Assembly: GCA_003615045.1 (NCBI GenBank)
Contig: ML014218.1
Coordinates: forward strand, 1-63,798
DNA from: Caulochytrium protostelioides
Lineage: Eukaryota; Chytridiomycota; Caulochytriomycetes; Caulochytriales; Caulochytriaceae
Direction of reading: 5' to 3'
Length of the DNA stretch: 63,798 bases
Of this stretch, positions 26,663-36,269 are shown one piece after another. Every line of letters starts with the position of its first letter. Position 1 is the first letter of the stretch. The translations under genes and the position numbers were made by a program. A model generated the notes under the pieces. It saw nothing but the letters and a program-made list of their open reading frames with translations. It had not been told where the DNA came from and did no database searches.

Positions 26663-28751
26663 GGCGCGCGCCATGAACGGCGGGCTGTCGCCGGTCGTCA
26701 ACAACAACAACAAAAAAGGTATCACGCTTCCAGGAAAGGGCGGGATGCCCTGGGCAGTCCTCGGCCATCACCACAGGCATCGCGACAGGTGAGTTCCGCG
26801 ACCAGGCGACGCGCGCCGATCCTTGGCACCCTGCCAGATCCTGCGAGGCGCGCTGCTCGCATCCGACGGGCGGGACACGGTTAACACGGGCATCGGCATC
26901 GGCATCGGCATCGGCATCGGCCTCCGCCTCCGCCTGTCGCCACCCGGCGAGGGTCCTTCGCGGCGGCGGCGGACCGTGGATGTTTCATATCGCTCGCGGG
27001 TTCGATCCTGCGGGCTGGCAGGGACGGCGAACGCGGGGCCCGGGAAGGTCCGGACGGGACGGGTCCACCCAAACGGCCACGAACGCTCCTCCCGACGGAG
27101 GCATGGCTCCCGGAAGGCACGGCTCCCCGCGATCGCGGCAGGACCCGGTTTAGCGCTGGCGCCCACCCGAGCCAGGGCCATACCCGTCCCCTTGTCGGCA
27201 GGGACGGGACGTCCCCGAGACGGGGTGACTCAACATCACGCTCGAAGCGCGGAGACGGGGGTCCTGAGGCGGCGCCTGCGTGGGCGCGTTGGCCAGAGCG
27301 CTCTCGTCGTTCCCCCGCGGCCTGTGGCGGTCGATGCCGGGATGGACCGTCCTCCCGGTTGCGTGGCGGCTCGTCGTTCGGTCCCGCCGACGGCGCGGAT
27401 GCCGCTCCCGAGCCTCGGCATGCCGCGTCGGAGCCTCTCGCGACGCTCGGCCCATCCTCTCGTACGGCACGGAGATCCCGAGCACGGCCGCGTCGGTCTC
27501 GCCGTCGGCGGCCGCCGTCGACGCTCGTCGCCCTTCGCCCGTCGCACGAGACGTTCTGCGGCCTCCGGCACCGCCTGGATCAATGAGTCTCCATGAGCGA
27601 GTCTCCATGCGATGGATCAATGAGCGAGTCTCCATGATCGGCCTCGCGGGCCCCTCCGATGCCATTCCGGGTCACGACGGACGGGCGGGGTCGGATCATA
27701 CCTCGGATCATACCTCGGATCATACCTCGGATCGTCTTCGAACCCGGCGTCACCAGGACCCACGCCCACCGGTCCTCTCGCATCCGGGCCAAGTGCGCGC
27801 AACGGGACCGTTGGCCCCGACCGTCCCCCGTGTGGCCCCGAGGCCCCCGAGGCCCCCGAGGGGCGCGGGCGCTGGCGCGGGCGCAGGCGCGGGTCTGGCC
27901 CACGCGGTGTCCCAATGACGGATGACCCCCGTTGCTCTCGATGGATCGCCACCTTGAGTCCACCCATACCGGCGTCGCTTTCCGCGGGAGGAGGAGAGCC
28001 GCCGCCAAGTATGAAGGATCGCGAACGGTCTGGACACCGTCCAACGCGATGCCGACGCCAGAGCCGACGCGGACGCGTCGTCGCCAGGGATCCCGTGGCG
28101 CCTCGCGTCGTCTCGTCTCGTCTGGCTCATCTCGTCTCGTCAGGCTCGTCTCATCTCGTCTGGCTCGTCTCGTGCCATCCGTGCCCTGACGGCCGCCTCG
28201 CTCCCCCTCCCTCCCCCTCCGCCACCGGCTCGGCCGCCTCCGACCAGAGCGATCGATCGTCCTGATCCTTCCCCATCCCACCCGAAAGCGAGACGCCAGC
28301 CAGCGTCGTGACCCGCGCCCTCGGCCTCGCCGTCGCTGTCGCGGCCGCCCGACGTGGCCGATTCACGGGCACAGCCACCCACGTGGTCGCGGTATAGGCT
28401 TGGACGGGCCCTTGACCTCCCCCCATCCCCATCCCCATCCCCATCCCGCTTCCGGGGCCACGCGACGACCACCGACCGCCTCCTGCCTGGGCGGATGGGC
28501 GACCCTCGATCGTTCGTTCCCGTCCACGGCGACCTCCCATCAACCGCCCCGATTCCCGCGGTGAGCCGTGGGAGGGCCTGAAGCGACCGGCTCAGCCCTC
28601 GCAGATCGCCTCGCCTCGCCGACGGCGATCCCCTCCCCTCCTGATCTCCGTCGATGGTGCTGGAGACGCGCGCGAGAGCCTTGATTTTGGTTCGGGTGGC
28701 TTCCGGGTGACCATCGATCCGCGACGCGTGTGTGTCGCATTGACGACCTGC

Positions 28752-28852
28752 TGTCGCTGTTGCTGCTGCTGCTGCTACTGCTGTTACTGCTGCTGCTGCT
28801 GCTACGGCTACGGCTACGGCTACGGCTACTACTACTGCTGCTGCTGCGGCGG
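28752..28852. repeat. CTG triplet and CTACGG hexamer tract
   Basis: Interrupted CTG repeats, then four CTACGG hexamers, then CTA and CTG triplets, about 270 bp upstream of the CNB/F-box start codon. It may lie in that gene's promoter or 5' UTR. Confidence 0.75.
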
Positions 28853-29118
28853 CACGTTCCGGTCGCCACGGCCATCCGCTCCTGAAGTAGACCGCTGATC
28901 GGTGCGGGTGTGTCTCGGACCTGAAAAGGCGACGCCCCTCCCGCCCGTTCCGTCTTCGCCGCTGCGCCACCCGCCCGGCCGCCGCCCGCTCTCGCGCGCA
29001 GATCGCCGCGGCCGGACACCGCAGCGCGCCCTCAGTGAGTGTGGTTGGGCCGCCCGAGCCTCCGCCGCACGACCCCGGACGCCGTCGAGACCCGGCTGAC
29101 CTTCGGGCCGCGCTCGCG

Positions 29119-32100
29119 ATGGTCGGCGTGGTCGGCGCGAGCGCCGGCGGCAGCGCCGGCGGCGGCGTCGACGGCGCTCGCGCCGACGGCAGCGGCCCTG
29201 TGCCCGCCGTGCCGGCCGCGCCGCTCGGGATCAAGACGGCCCGGACCGCCGCCCGCTCCCCGCCGCAGACGCCGCCGAGCCCCCGGACCCCGGACGAGGC
29301 CGCCTCCCCCGGCCGCGGCGCCCCCATGCTGTCCTCGCCGAATCTCCACTGGAGCGCCGCCCTCGGCTCCGCGACGCTCCTCAACTATCTCTCCCACGAC
29401 GCCGAGCCGCCGGCGGCGGCCGCCGCCGCCGCCGCCGCCGCCGCGCCGTCGACATCCCCGGTGGGGGTGGCAGCGTCCTCAGTGGCGGGCGGCGGGCCGC
29501 CGGTCTCCGCGGGGGCCGGATCAGCCGCGTCGGCAGGCGCGGCGGGCGGCACGACGAGCGCGAGCGCCCCCGCTAGCGCCAACCCCGTCTCGGCGGGACC
29601 CCATGCCGTGCCGATGGAGGTCGTCAATACGCTCAAGACGCTGCCGCTCTTTGCGAACCACAACATCCCCGACGAGTTTCTCATCGACATCGCCCGCGTC
29701 ATGCATATCCGCACTTACCAGCCGGGCGACCAGATCATCACGCAGGGCGAGCAGTCGAAGGCCATGTTCTTTGTGTTCCGCGGCGTCGTCATCGTCACCA
29801 CCGGCGGCCACGAAGTCGTCGTCGCCGAGCTCGGCCACGGCAAGTTCTTTGGCGAGATCGGGATCCTCTTCGATGTCGCCCGCACCGCCACCGTGATCGC
29901 CAAAGTCAAGTGCATTCTCGGCGTCTTGACCGCCGAAGAGTTCAAGAACAAGGCCTTCCAGTATCCCGACGTGCTCTCGCACGTGCGCCAGGAAGCCCAG
30001 GGCCGTCTCGCGTATCTGCAAGCCGGCGCCGCAGGCGCCGCCGCGGCCGCCGCGGCCGCCGCGCACTCGACGCCCGGCGACTCGTCGAGCCCGCCGTTGC
30101 TGCGGCCCCGCTCGATAAGCGGCGGCCTCCCAAGTGTTCCCGGATCCGCGTCCCCGGCCATGTTCCCAGGCATCCCGGATCCCCAGGACATCCCGGACGA
30201 CCCCTTTGCCGCCCCCACGATGCTCCGCTCGCCTCACCACCCCATCAACGAGACCGACAGTCCCATCGCCGACGACGCAAGCGAAGCGTCGCCCTGCTTC
30301 CCGTTGGTCGGTGGCCACTCCGGCAGCTTCGGCGGGTCCGGCTCCGGACCGAGTTGGGGTGACGCCGCCGCTTCCGCCGCGGCGGCGGCTGCTGCGGCTG
30401 CCGCCGCCGCCGCCGCTGGCGGGTCTCGCAGCCCGCTGAGCCGTGCGGACCCGGGCCCCTTCGCGGCGCCGGTGAGCACGCGACGCCACCCCAGCACGGG
30501 CAGCAGCGGCACGAGCGCCGCGGGCGGCGCCACGGGCCTCGTCGGCTCGCAGCAGGGCGCTGCCGGCAGCGGCAACGGCGTCAGCGTCCATGTCGCGAAC
30601 GCGGGCACGGAAGAGCAGAGCATCGCCTTGCTCGTCGATCCCAGCTTCACGGCGCCGCGGTCGCCGACGAGCGGCGGCGGCTCGAAGCTGCCGTCAGGGT
30701 TCGAAAACATCACCACCTCCAGCCTGGGCCCCGCCGTGGGCCCGACGTCGGCGGGCAACAAGTGCGAGCCCGTGCTGCCGTTTATCGCGCAGTCGCTGAT
30801 GCCGCAAGGCCGACGCCGCGGCTCGATGGCCGTCTGGGCCGACGAGAAGCTGAGCGCGATGGCGCAGCAGGTCGAGGCCTCGCGCACCGCGTCGTCCGGC
30901 GGCGGCGCGTCCGGCGACGAGGTTGGCAAGGGCGGGCCCCGCCGCACCGGCACCGCCCTGAAGGGCAACCTCTCGCCCATCTCGACGCTGGGCCACCGCG
31001 TCGACCGCGTCCAGTCCTTTTCGTCGATGTCCTCGCGCGGCTCGCGGTCGTCGCTGTGGTCCGAGGACGAGAGCGGCATGAGCGCGAGCGACGACTTGGA
31101 CGGCGACTCCGACAATTCGCTCGATGAAACGATGTACCTGGATCCGTTTGCGCCGCCGCCCTCGACAACGGTGCCCATGCCGGGGGCGGCGCGAGCGTCG
31201 AACCCCAAGACGAAGCGCAGCCGCACCGGCGGCCATGGGATGCGCGACGGCGCCGCGGCGCGGGCGGCTCACGGCGTCGCGAAGGACAGCCCGCCGTATA
31301 CGCCACATGTCCACGGCGCCACGTGCCGCGCCGCCGACTTGGAGCACATGCGGACCTTGCGGGAGGAGCAGTCGCTGTACGGCGATCTGGGCAAACGCGC
31401 GCTGATTGCGGTGCTGCGCGCCTTGCCGCTGCGCGACCGCCTGCGGTGCCGGCGGCTCTCGAAGCCCGTGTCGCGCATCCTGCAGTCCTCGGCGTACGGC
31501 CTGTTCCAGGACGTGGATCTGTCGCCGTTCTGCAAGACCATTGATCGGGCCATGTTCGAGAGCATTGTCAAGTTCTGCCCGCGCGCGATCCATCGGCTCA
31601 ACCTGAAGAACTGCTGGGCCCTCGACAACGACGGCCTCACGCGGCTCCCCGACTGCGTGAATCTGCGCGAGCTGAATCTGGCGTCCGTGTGGGACATGAC
31701 GTTCGTCACGCTGGAGCGCCTCCGCGTGTGCGAAAAGCTGGAGCGCCTCGATCTGAGCAACTGCCGCAAATTGGACGACCACGCGATCATGACCGTGATC
31801 CAGTCGTGTCCGCACCTGCAGTCGATCGATCTCGGCTACTGCAAGAACCTCTCGGACCGCGCACTCGCCCTGCCGCAGTGGCGCCACCTTCGCTTCATCA
31901 ACTTCCAGCGCTGCACGAGTCTCTTTGACGGCGGCTTTGCCCATTGGCGCCACCTCGTGGAAGCCCCCTTGCTCTCGGCCTCGACCCAGCGCTCGCCGAC
32001 CCTCAGCGGCGAGAGCGCCGTGGGTAGCAGCGACGACGCCGTCGTCGATGCTTCCGACGCTCTGACGACGGACGCGTCCCATCGATCGCCGACGGGGAGC

Positions 32101-33147
32101 GATTCCCTAATGGTTGATAGCGCGGAGCTCGACATTGTCGCCTCGCCGACCGCGTTTGTTTCGCAGTCACGGCTCGACGGTGCTGATGCCGATGTCGGCG
32201 CTGATGCCGACGCCGCGTCCGATTCGAACGGGGGCCCCGCCGCTGCCCCGGCCTCCCTCACCACGGCGTCCCTTTCTGCGGCGGCGACGACGCCGAGTGA
32301 AGTGCTGGCGCGCAGTCCGATCGATACGGTGATGGAGGTCGAGCAGGCCGGAGAGAATGCCGTGACGACGACGCTCGACGGCGGCACGACGTTGCCCGCG
32401 CCACCGCCCACGTCCATGGACGTCGTCTCGGACGACGGCGCCTCCGACACGGCCTCCACCGTGGGCTCATCGGCTGCCGCTGCCGCTGCCGCTGCCGCTG
32501 CCGCCGCCGCCGCCGACGCCGCTGCCGCCGCCACCACGACCTCGGCGGCCGCTGCCGAGAGAGCGACTGCCGAGACGGCTGCCGCTGCCGCGGTCGCGCT
32601 GCCGCCGACGCCGAACGCCGACGCGGATCTGATGGACGCCGAGGACGCGGCGCCGCTCGCGGCGACGGCCATGACGATCCCGACGCTGCGCGTGCGGCCT
32701 CCGGTCGGATTCCAGCTTGAGGAGCTGATCCTGTCGGACTGTTCGTTCCTGACGGACGCGGCGATCGCGTCGATCGCGATGGTCGCGCACGGCTCGCTCA
32801 AAGCGCTCTCGCTGTCGTTCTGCTGCTCGCTGACAAGTGCCGTCGCCGCTTCGCTCTCGCAGCTGACGCAGCTGCACACGCTGGACATGAGTTTCTGCGG
32901 TAACGCCGTGGTCGACGACTTGCTGGACACGATCGCTACGCACAACCAGCAGCTCGTGCGGCTCAGTATCCGCGGGTGCATCCAGGTCACGCCCGCAGGC
33001 GTCGAGCACCTCAAGCGGCTCCCGCGGCTGCAGTACCTGAACGCGTCGCAGTGCCGCGAGGTCAATGTGGCGCAGCTGAAGGAGACGGGTTGGACCCTGC
33101 TGACGTGCCAGAACCTGATGGACATGGGCGCCCTCGCCGTGCGCTGA
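29119..33147 (+). CDS. Cyclic-nucleotide-binding / F-box / leucine-rich-repeat fusion protein
   Basis: A 1342-residue protein from the first ATG at 29119 (MVGVVGASAGG); the frame is open further upstream but without ATG. After an Ala/Gly/Pro-rich leader, residues about 166-300 form a cyclic-nucleotide-binding domain: LKTLPLFANHNIPDEFL, YQPGDQIITQGEQSKAMFFV and the phosphate-binding cassette FFGEIGILFDVARTATVIA, with E246 and R255 correctly spaced. A long disordered segment with poly-Ala follows. An F-box-like helix bundle (about 755-800: KRALIAVLRALPLRDRLRC) leads into F-box-type leucine-rich repeats (LNLKNCWALDNDGL, LDLSNCRKLDDHAI, IDLGYCKNLSDRAL). A 240-residue disordered insert splits these from a second LRR block ending near 1335. 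F-box/LRR proteins are substrate receptors of SCF ubiquitin ligases, so a ligase gated by cAMP or cGMP is inferred. Divergent from the phosphodiesterase gene. Confidence 0.87.
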   Translation: MVGVVGASAGGSAGGGVDGARADGSGPVPAVPAAPLGIKTARTAARSPPQTPPSPRTPDEAASPGRGAPMLSSPNLHWSAALGSATLLNYLSHDAEPPAAAAAAAAAAAPSTSPVGVAASSVAGGGPPVSAGAGSAASAGAAGGTTSASAPASANPVSAGPHAVPMEVVNTLKTLPLFANHNIPDEFLIDIARVMHIRTYQPGDQIITQGEQSKAMFFVFRGVVIVTTGGHEVVVAELGHGKFFGEIGILFDVARTATVIAKVKCILGVLTAEEFKNKAFQYPDVLSHVRQEAQGRLAYLQAGAAGAAAAAAAAAHSTPGDSSSPPLLRPRSISGGLPSVPGSASPAMFPGIPDPQDIPDDPFAAPTMLRSPHHPINETDSPIADDASEASPCFPLVGGHSGSFGGSGSGPSWGDAAASAAAAAAAAAAAAAAGGSRSPLSRADPGPFAAPVSTRRHPSTGSSGTSAAGGATGLVGSQQGAAGSGNGVSVHVANAGTEEQSIALLVDPSFTAPRSPTSGGGSKLPSGFENITTSSLGPAVGPTSAGNKCEPVLPFIAQSLMPQGRRRGSMAVWADEKLSAMAQQVEASRTASSGGGASGDEVGKGGPRRTGTALKGNLSPISTLGHRVDRVQSFSSMSSRGSRSSLWSEDESGMSASDDLDGDSDNSLDETMYLDPFAPPPSTTVPMPGAARASNPKTKRSRTGGHGMRDGAAARAAHGVAKDSPPYTPHVHGATCRAADLEHMRTLREEQSLYGDLGKRALIAVLRALPLRDRLRCRRLSKPVSRILQSSAYGLFQDVDLSPFCKTIDRAMFESIVKFCPRAIHRLNLKNCWALDNDGLTRLPDCVNLRELNLASVWDMTFVTLERLRVCEKLERLDLSNCRKLDDHAIMTVIQSCPHLQSIDLGYCKNLSDRALALPQWRHLRFINFQRCTSLFDGGFAHWRHLVEAPLLSASTQRSPTLSGESAVGSSDDAVVDASDALTTDASHRSPTGSDSLMVDSAELDIVASPTAFVSQSRLDGADADVGADADAASDSNGGPAAAPASLTTASLSAAATTPSEVLARSPIDTVMEVEQAGENAVTTTLDGGTTLPAPPPTSMDVVSDDGASDTASTVGSSAAAAAAAAAAAAAADAAAAATTTSAAAAERATAETAAAAAVALPPTPNADADLMDAEDAAPLAATAMTIPTLRVRPPVGFQLEELILSDCSFLTDAAIASIAMVAHGSLKALSLSFCCSLTSAVAASLSQLTQLHTLDMSFCGNAVVDDLLDTIATHNQQLVRLSIRGCIQVTPAGVEHLKRLPRLQYLNASQCREVNVAQLKETGWTLLTCQNLMDMGALAVR

Positions 33148-34109
33148 ACTCATGCGATGGGCCTCTCGCCCTTGCCTTGCCTGACGCGACGCGATGGCCT
33201 TATCGCCACCACGTGGCTGCCCGGTGATCGCGACCCATAGCCGCACGCGACGAAACACACGAATTTTTTTTTCGCTTTCTCGACTTGACTCATACCATGG
33301 TTTCTAATATTGTTACTCTGACCGATCGACCGATGGCGGATGCCTCTGCTCGTGCAGAACGCTGGCCACTCTCTGAAAGCTCTGCGGGAAGCAGAGATCC
33401 ACGGCTACAGCAGCATCGTGGTCGTGGCGGCGCGGGGCCGGCCGATCGTTTCCTTTTTTTTTTCTGGGGGCCGGGGGCGTCGGCTGTCTGCGGCGCGTGG
33501 TGGAGGTCGGCCCGAAGCCGACCCGCCGACGCAGCCGACCGAGCCGACGGCCTCTGCTGATCTGCCGAAGGGTCGGTCCCGCGCCATCATCACAAACGGC
33601 ATCTCGCGCTGGTGTGTGCCGGCCCTGTCGACAAAGATCGCTGGGAAGCGCGGGGAAGGAGAAGGTGCGGCGGCCGAGACGTTGGGATGCGCCGCCCACC
33701 CTCCGCGCACGGCACGCGGCACGCGGCCAGCGGTGCGGCCGATCCACGGCGTACCCCCGGCCGGTGGTCGGGCTTCCACGGCCCTCGACACGATGGGCCG
33801 TGCTGGGTGGTCGGTCTCGCGGTATGATGCTCGCGCGGCATTTCGGCGATCCGCGCAGTATGAAGTCGACGACGCGGCGTCGGCCAACCCATACCGGGGA
33901 AGCCCGATCCGGGTCGCTCGTCAATGCGGGTCGTGAGGACGGCCTCATGAGCGTAGGGCCGGATCGAGTGATCATGGGCATGGGCACCGACGCCGCTTCT
34001 GCATATCGCGCCACCCTCCGTTTCTCCGTTTTCCTGTGGTACCGGCGTGCGACTGTCACTTCTGTTCTGACCTGTTGGCTGCACCACTCCGATCCTCGCG
34101 TCGTAGACC
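33148..34109. other. Intergenic, upstream of CFAP52
   Basis: About 1 kb with T-runs near 33264 and 33452. No coding or RNA gene is recognised; it includes the CFAP52 promoter. Confidence 0.45.
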
Positions 34110-36143
34110 ATGGCTCCTCAGACGGCCGCCGCCGCCGCGGTGCCTGGCGTGGTGCCGCTCGCGCTGCAGAAGATCATCGGCTTCAACGGCGCGATCACGG
34201 ACGGTGCCGCGATCCATCCGGACGGGCAACACCTGGCCTGCGCAATGGGCACGACGGTGATGGTCACGACGAAGAAGGATACGCACCGCGCCCAGACGTT
34301 CCTGCAGGGGCATACTAACACCGTGACCTGCCTGGCCTTCTCGCCGTCCGGTCGCTACCTGGCGAGCGGCCAGCTGACCCACATGGGCTTCCAGGTAACG
34401 TAAGCGCACTCCGTCGACGACGAGCCGCCAGCGCGTACCAGAGTACCCCGTACGACGAACGCCATGGATCGAGCCGTAGACTGACTCATGGCTTCAATGG
34501 AATCTCTTGGTTTTTTTTTCCGGTTGTAGGCCGACATCATTGTCTGGGACTTTGCAAAGCGGCAGCTGCTGTACCGCTTGACGCTGCACAAGGTGCGCGT
34601 GCAGTCGCTGGCGTTCTCGGCGGACGAGAGCTGCCTGGCGTCGCTGGGCGGCGTGGACGACAACACACTCGTGATCTGGGACCTGGCGACTGGTAAGGCC
34701 ATCTGCGGCGTGGCCGCGTCGAAGGACGCCGCCGGCGAGAACTACCGCGTTGTCGGGATGAACCATGACGCGCAGACGTTCGTGACCGCGGGTAAGTTCA
34801 GCCTGCGCATCTGGCGGCTGAACCTCGCGTCGCGCACGCTGCAGCCGACGGACGTGCAGCTCGGCCAGATCAAGCGCGTGTTCCAGTCGCTCGCGATCGC
34901 GCCCGGCGACGACGCCATCTACGCCGGCACCACGACCGGCGACGTCCTGCACGTGGACCCCAAGACGGCGCTCTTCAAGCGCTCGGGCCCGCCGAAGGAA
35001 AAGGACAACCTGGGGATGGGCATCACGGCGGTATGCATGACGCGGGACGGCAAGTCGCTCGTCGTCGGCAGCGGCACGGGAACCGTGACGCTGTTCTCGA
35101 CGCAGACGCTCGCTATCCAGGGCGCCGTCAAGGTGAGCGGCGGCGTCACGGGCATCATGCGCGATGCCGACCAGACGCTCCTGGTGAGCACTGCCTTCTC
35201 GAACCTCTACAGCGTCGGCGTCGCCGCGCCGAAGCTGAGCGAGCCGCAGCTGCTGCTCTCGTGCCACAACGCGCGCGTGACGGACGTCGCGTTCCCGAAG
35301 GAAGCGTCGAACGTGTTTGCGACGGCGAGCGAGACCGACATCCGGATCTGGAATCTTGCGACGCTCGGCGAGCTGCTGCGCATCGTCGTGCCCAACGTGG
35401 CGTGCCAGTGCCTGATGTTCTCGAACGACGGCTCCTCGCTCATTACGGGCTGGAACGACGGCAAAATCCGCGCGTTCGGGCCGCAGAGCGGCCGCATCCA
35501 GTACACGATCAACGACGCGCACAAGGGCCACGTCACGGCGCTCGCGTCGACGCATCACGACCCGCGCGGCGGGTTCCGCATCGTCTCGGGCGGCGCCGAC
35601 GGCGTCGTGCGCGTGTGGCGCATCAACCCGCAGAGCCAGGTCCTCGAGTCCTCGCTGAAGGAGCACAAGCAGCCCGTGACCTGCGTCCAGGTCCGCGCCA
35701 ACGACGCCGAGTGCGTGACGGCGAGCGCTGACGGCTCCTGCATCGTCTGGGACCTCCAGCGCTACGTCCGCAACCAGATCCTCTTCGCGTCCAGCTTCTT
35801 CAAGGCCGTCGCGTACATCCCCGACGAGAGCCAGCTGCTGACCGTCGGTAGCGACGGCCGCGTCGCGTACTGGGAAGCCTTCGACGGGTCCACGATCCGC
35901 GAGCTCGACGTGAGCCCCGCCGGCATCAACACCCTGGCCATCGTCGCCGACGGCGCCAAGTTCGTCGTCGCCGGCGACGACAAAGTCATCCGCGTCTACT
36001 CCTACGAAGAGGGCGAGCTCGTCGCCGTCGGCCAGGGCCACTCCGACCCCGTCACCATGATCAAGGCCTCCCCCGACGGCAAGCACCTCGTCTCGGTCGC
36101 CGCCGATGGCGCCATCCTCATCTGGGACGGGGTCGCCGCCTAG
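34110..36143 (+). CDS. CFAP52: CFAP52/WDR16 axonemal WD40 protein, two exons (34110-34394, 34530-36143)
   Basis: The spliced product is 632 residues, close to the usual ~620 of CFAP52, a microtubule inner protein of motile cilia made of two WD40 propellers. Exon 1 ends THMGFQ and exon 2 resumes ADIIVWDFAKRQLLYRLTLHKV, a junction that matches the family through its second WD repeat. The donor is GTAACG, the acceptor TTGTAG after a nine-T tract, phase 0. Later repeats carry typical WD endings (NTLVIWDLATG, TDIRIWNLATLGEL, GSCIVWDLQRYVRNQIL), and the protein ends GAILIWDGVAA. Presence of this gene strongly implies that the organism builds a motile flagellum. Converges on the CaaX-box gene with 126 bp between coding ends. 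Confidence 0.95.
34395..34529 (+). other. Spliceosomal intron of CFAP52
   Basis: 135-nt, phase 0 intron. Donor GTAACG; the acceptor TAG is preceded by a long T tract. In-frame stops follow directly after the donor. Confidence 0.88.
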
Positions 36144-36269
36144 ACCGCCCACCCCGCACGCCGTCGCGGCCGCGGCGTGCCCCCCGCCGCTTCTCTCATG
36201 CTCTAATGTTTCTAATGGGATCCGATGCGCTCTCCGTCTCCAGGCGCATCTTGATGGATTGGCTGCTGG

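Larger units (their letters stand above)
24196..29118. other. 4.9-kb divergent intergenic region full of simple repeats
   Basis: It lies between the divergent PDE and CNB/F-box genes. It holds a GGCGGCAGCGAC 12-mer array (about 24313-24398), (CG)n at 24612-24630, GCGTC pentamers at 26008-26070, (GCG)n near 26278-26310, GACAGC hexamers at 26566-26620, GGCATC hexamers near 26886-26925, a 12-bp repeat at 27692-27735, TCTCGTC-type repeats at 28105-28175, CCATCC hexamers near 28420-28447, and CTG/CTACGG triplet and hexamer runs at 28752-28850. Open frames here are Arg/Ala/Pro/Cys artefacts. A gene with many small exons cannot be excluded. Confidence 0.5.

Noticed and set aside
24162-26725. Open frames of 400-450 residues on both strands between the PDE and CNB/F-box genes
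   Set aside because: Arg/Ala/Gly/Pro-only composition, built from microsatellites, with overlapping frames of equal length on both strands and no protein-like segment.
26985-27015. GGGTTCGATCC, resembling a tRNA T-loop
   Set aside because: The flanking T-stem has a mismatch in the middle, and no D-arm or acceptor stem pairs at the right distance upstream.
33264-33462. T-runs as Pol III terminators of small RNA genes
   Set aside because: No A/B boxes, U6-like or 7SL-like sequence precedes them. Such runs also occur in introns and 3' flanks here.
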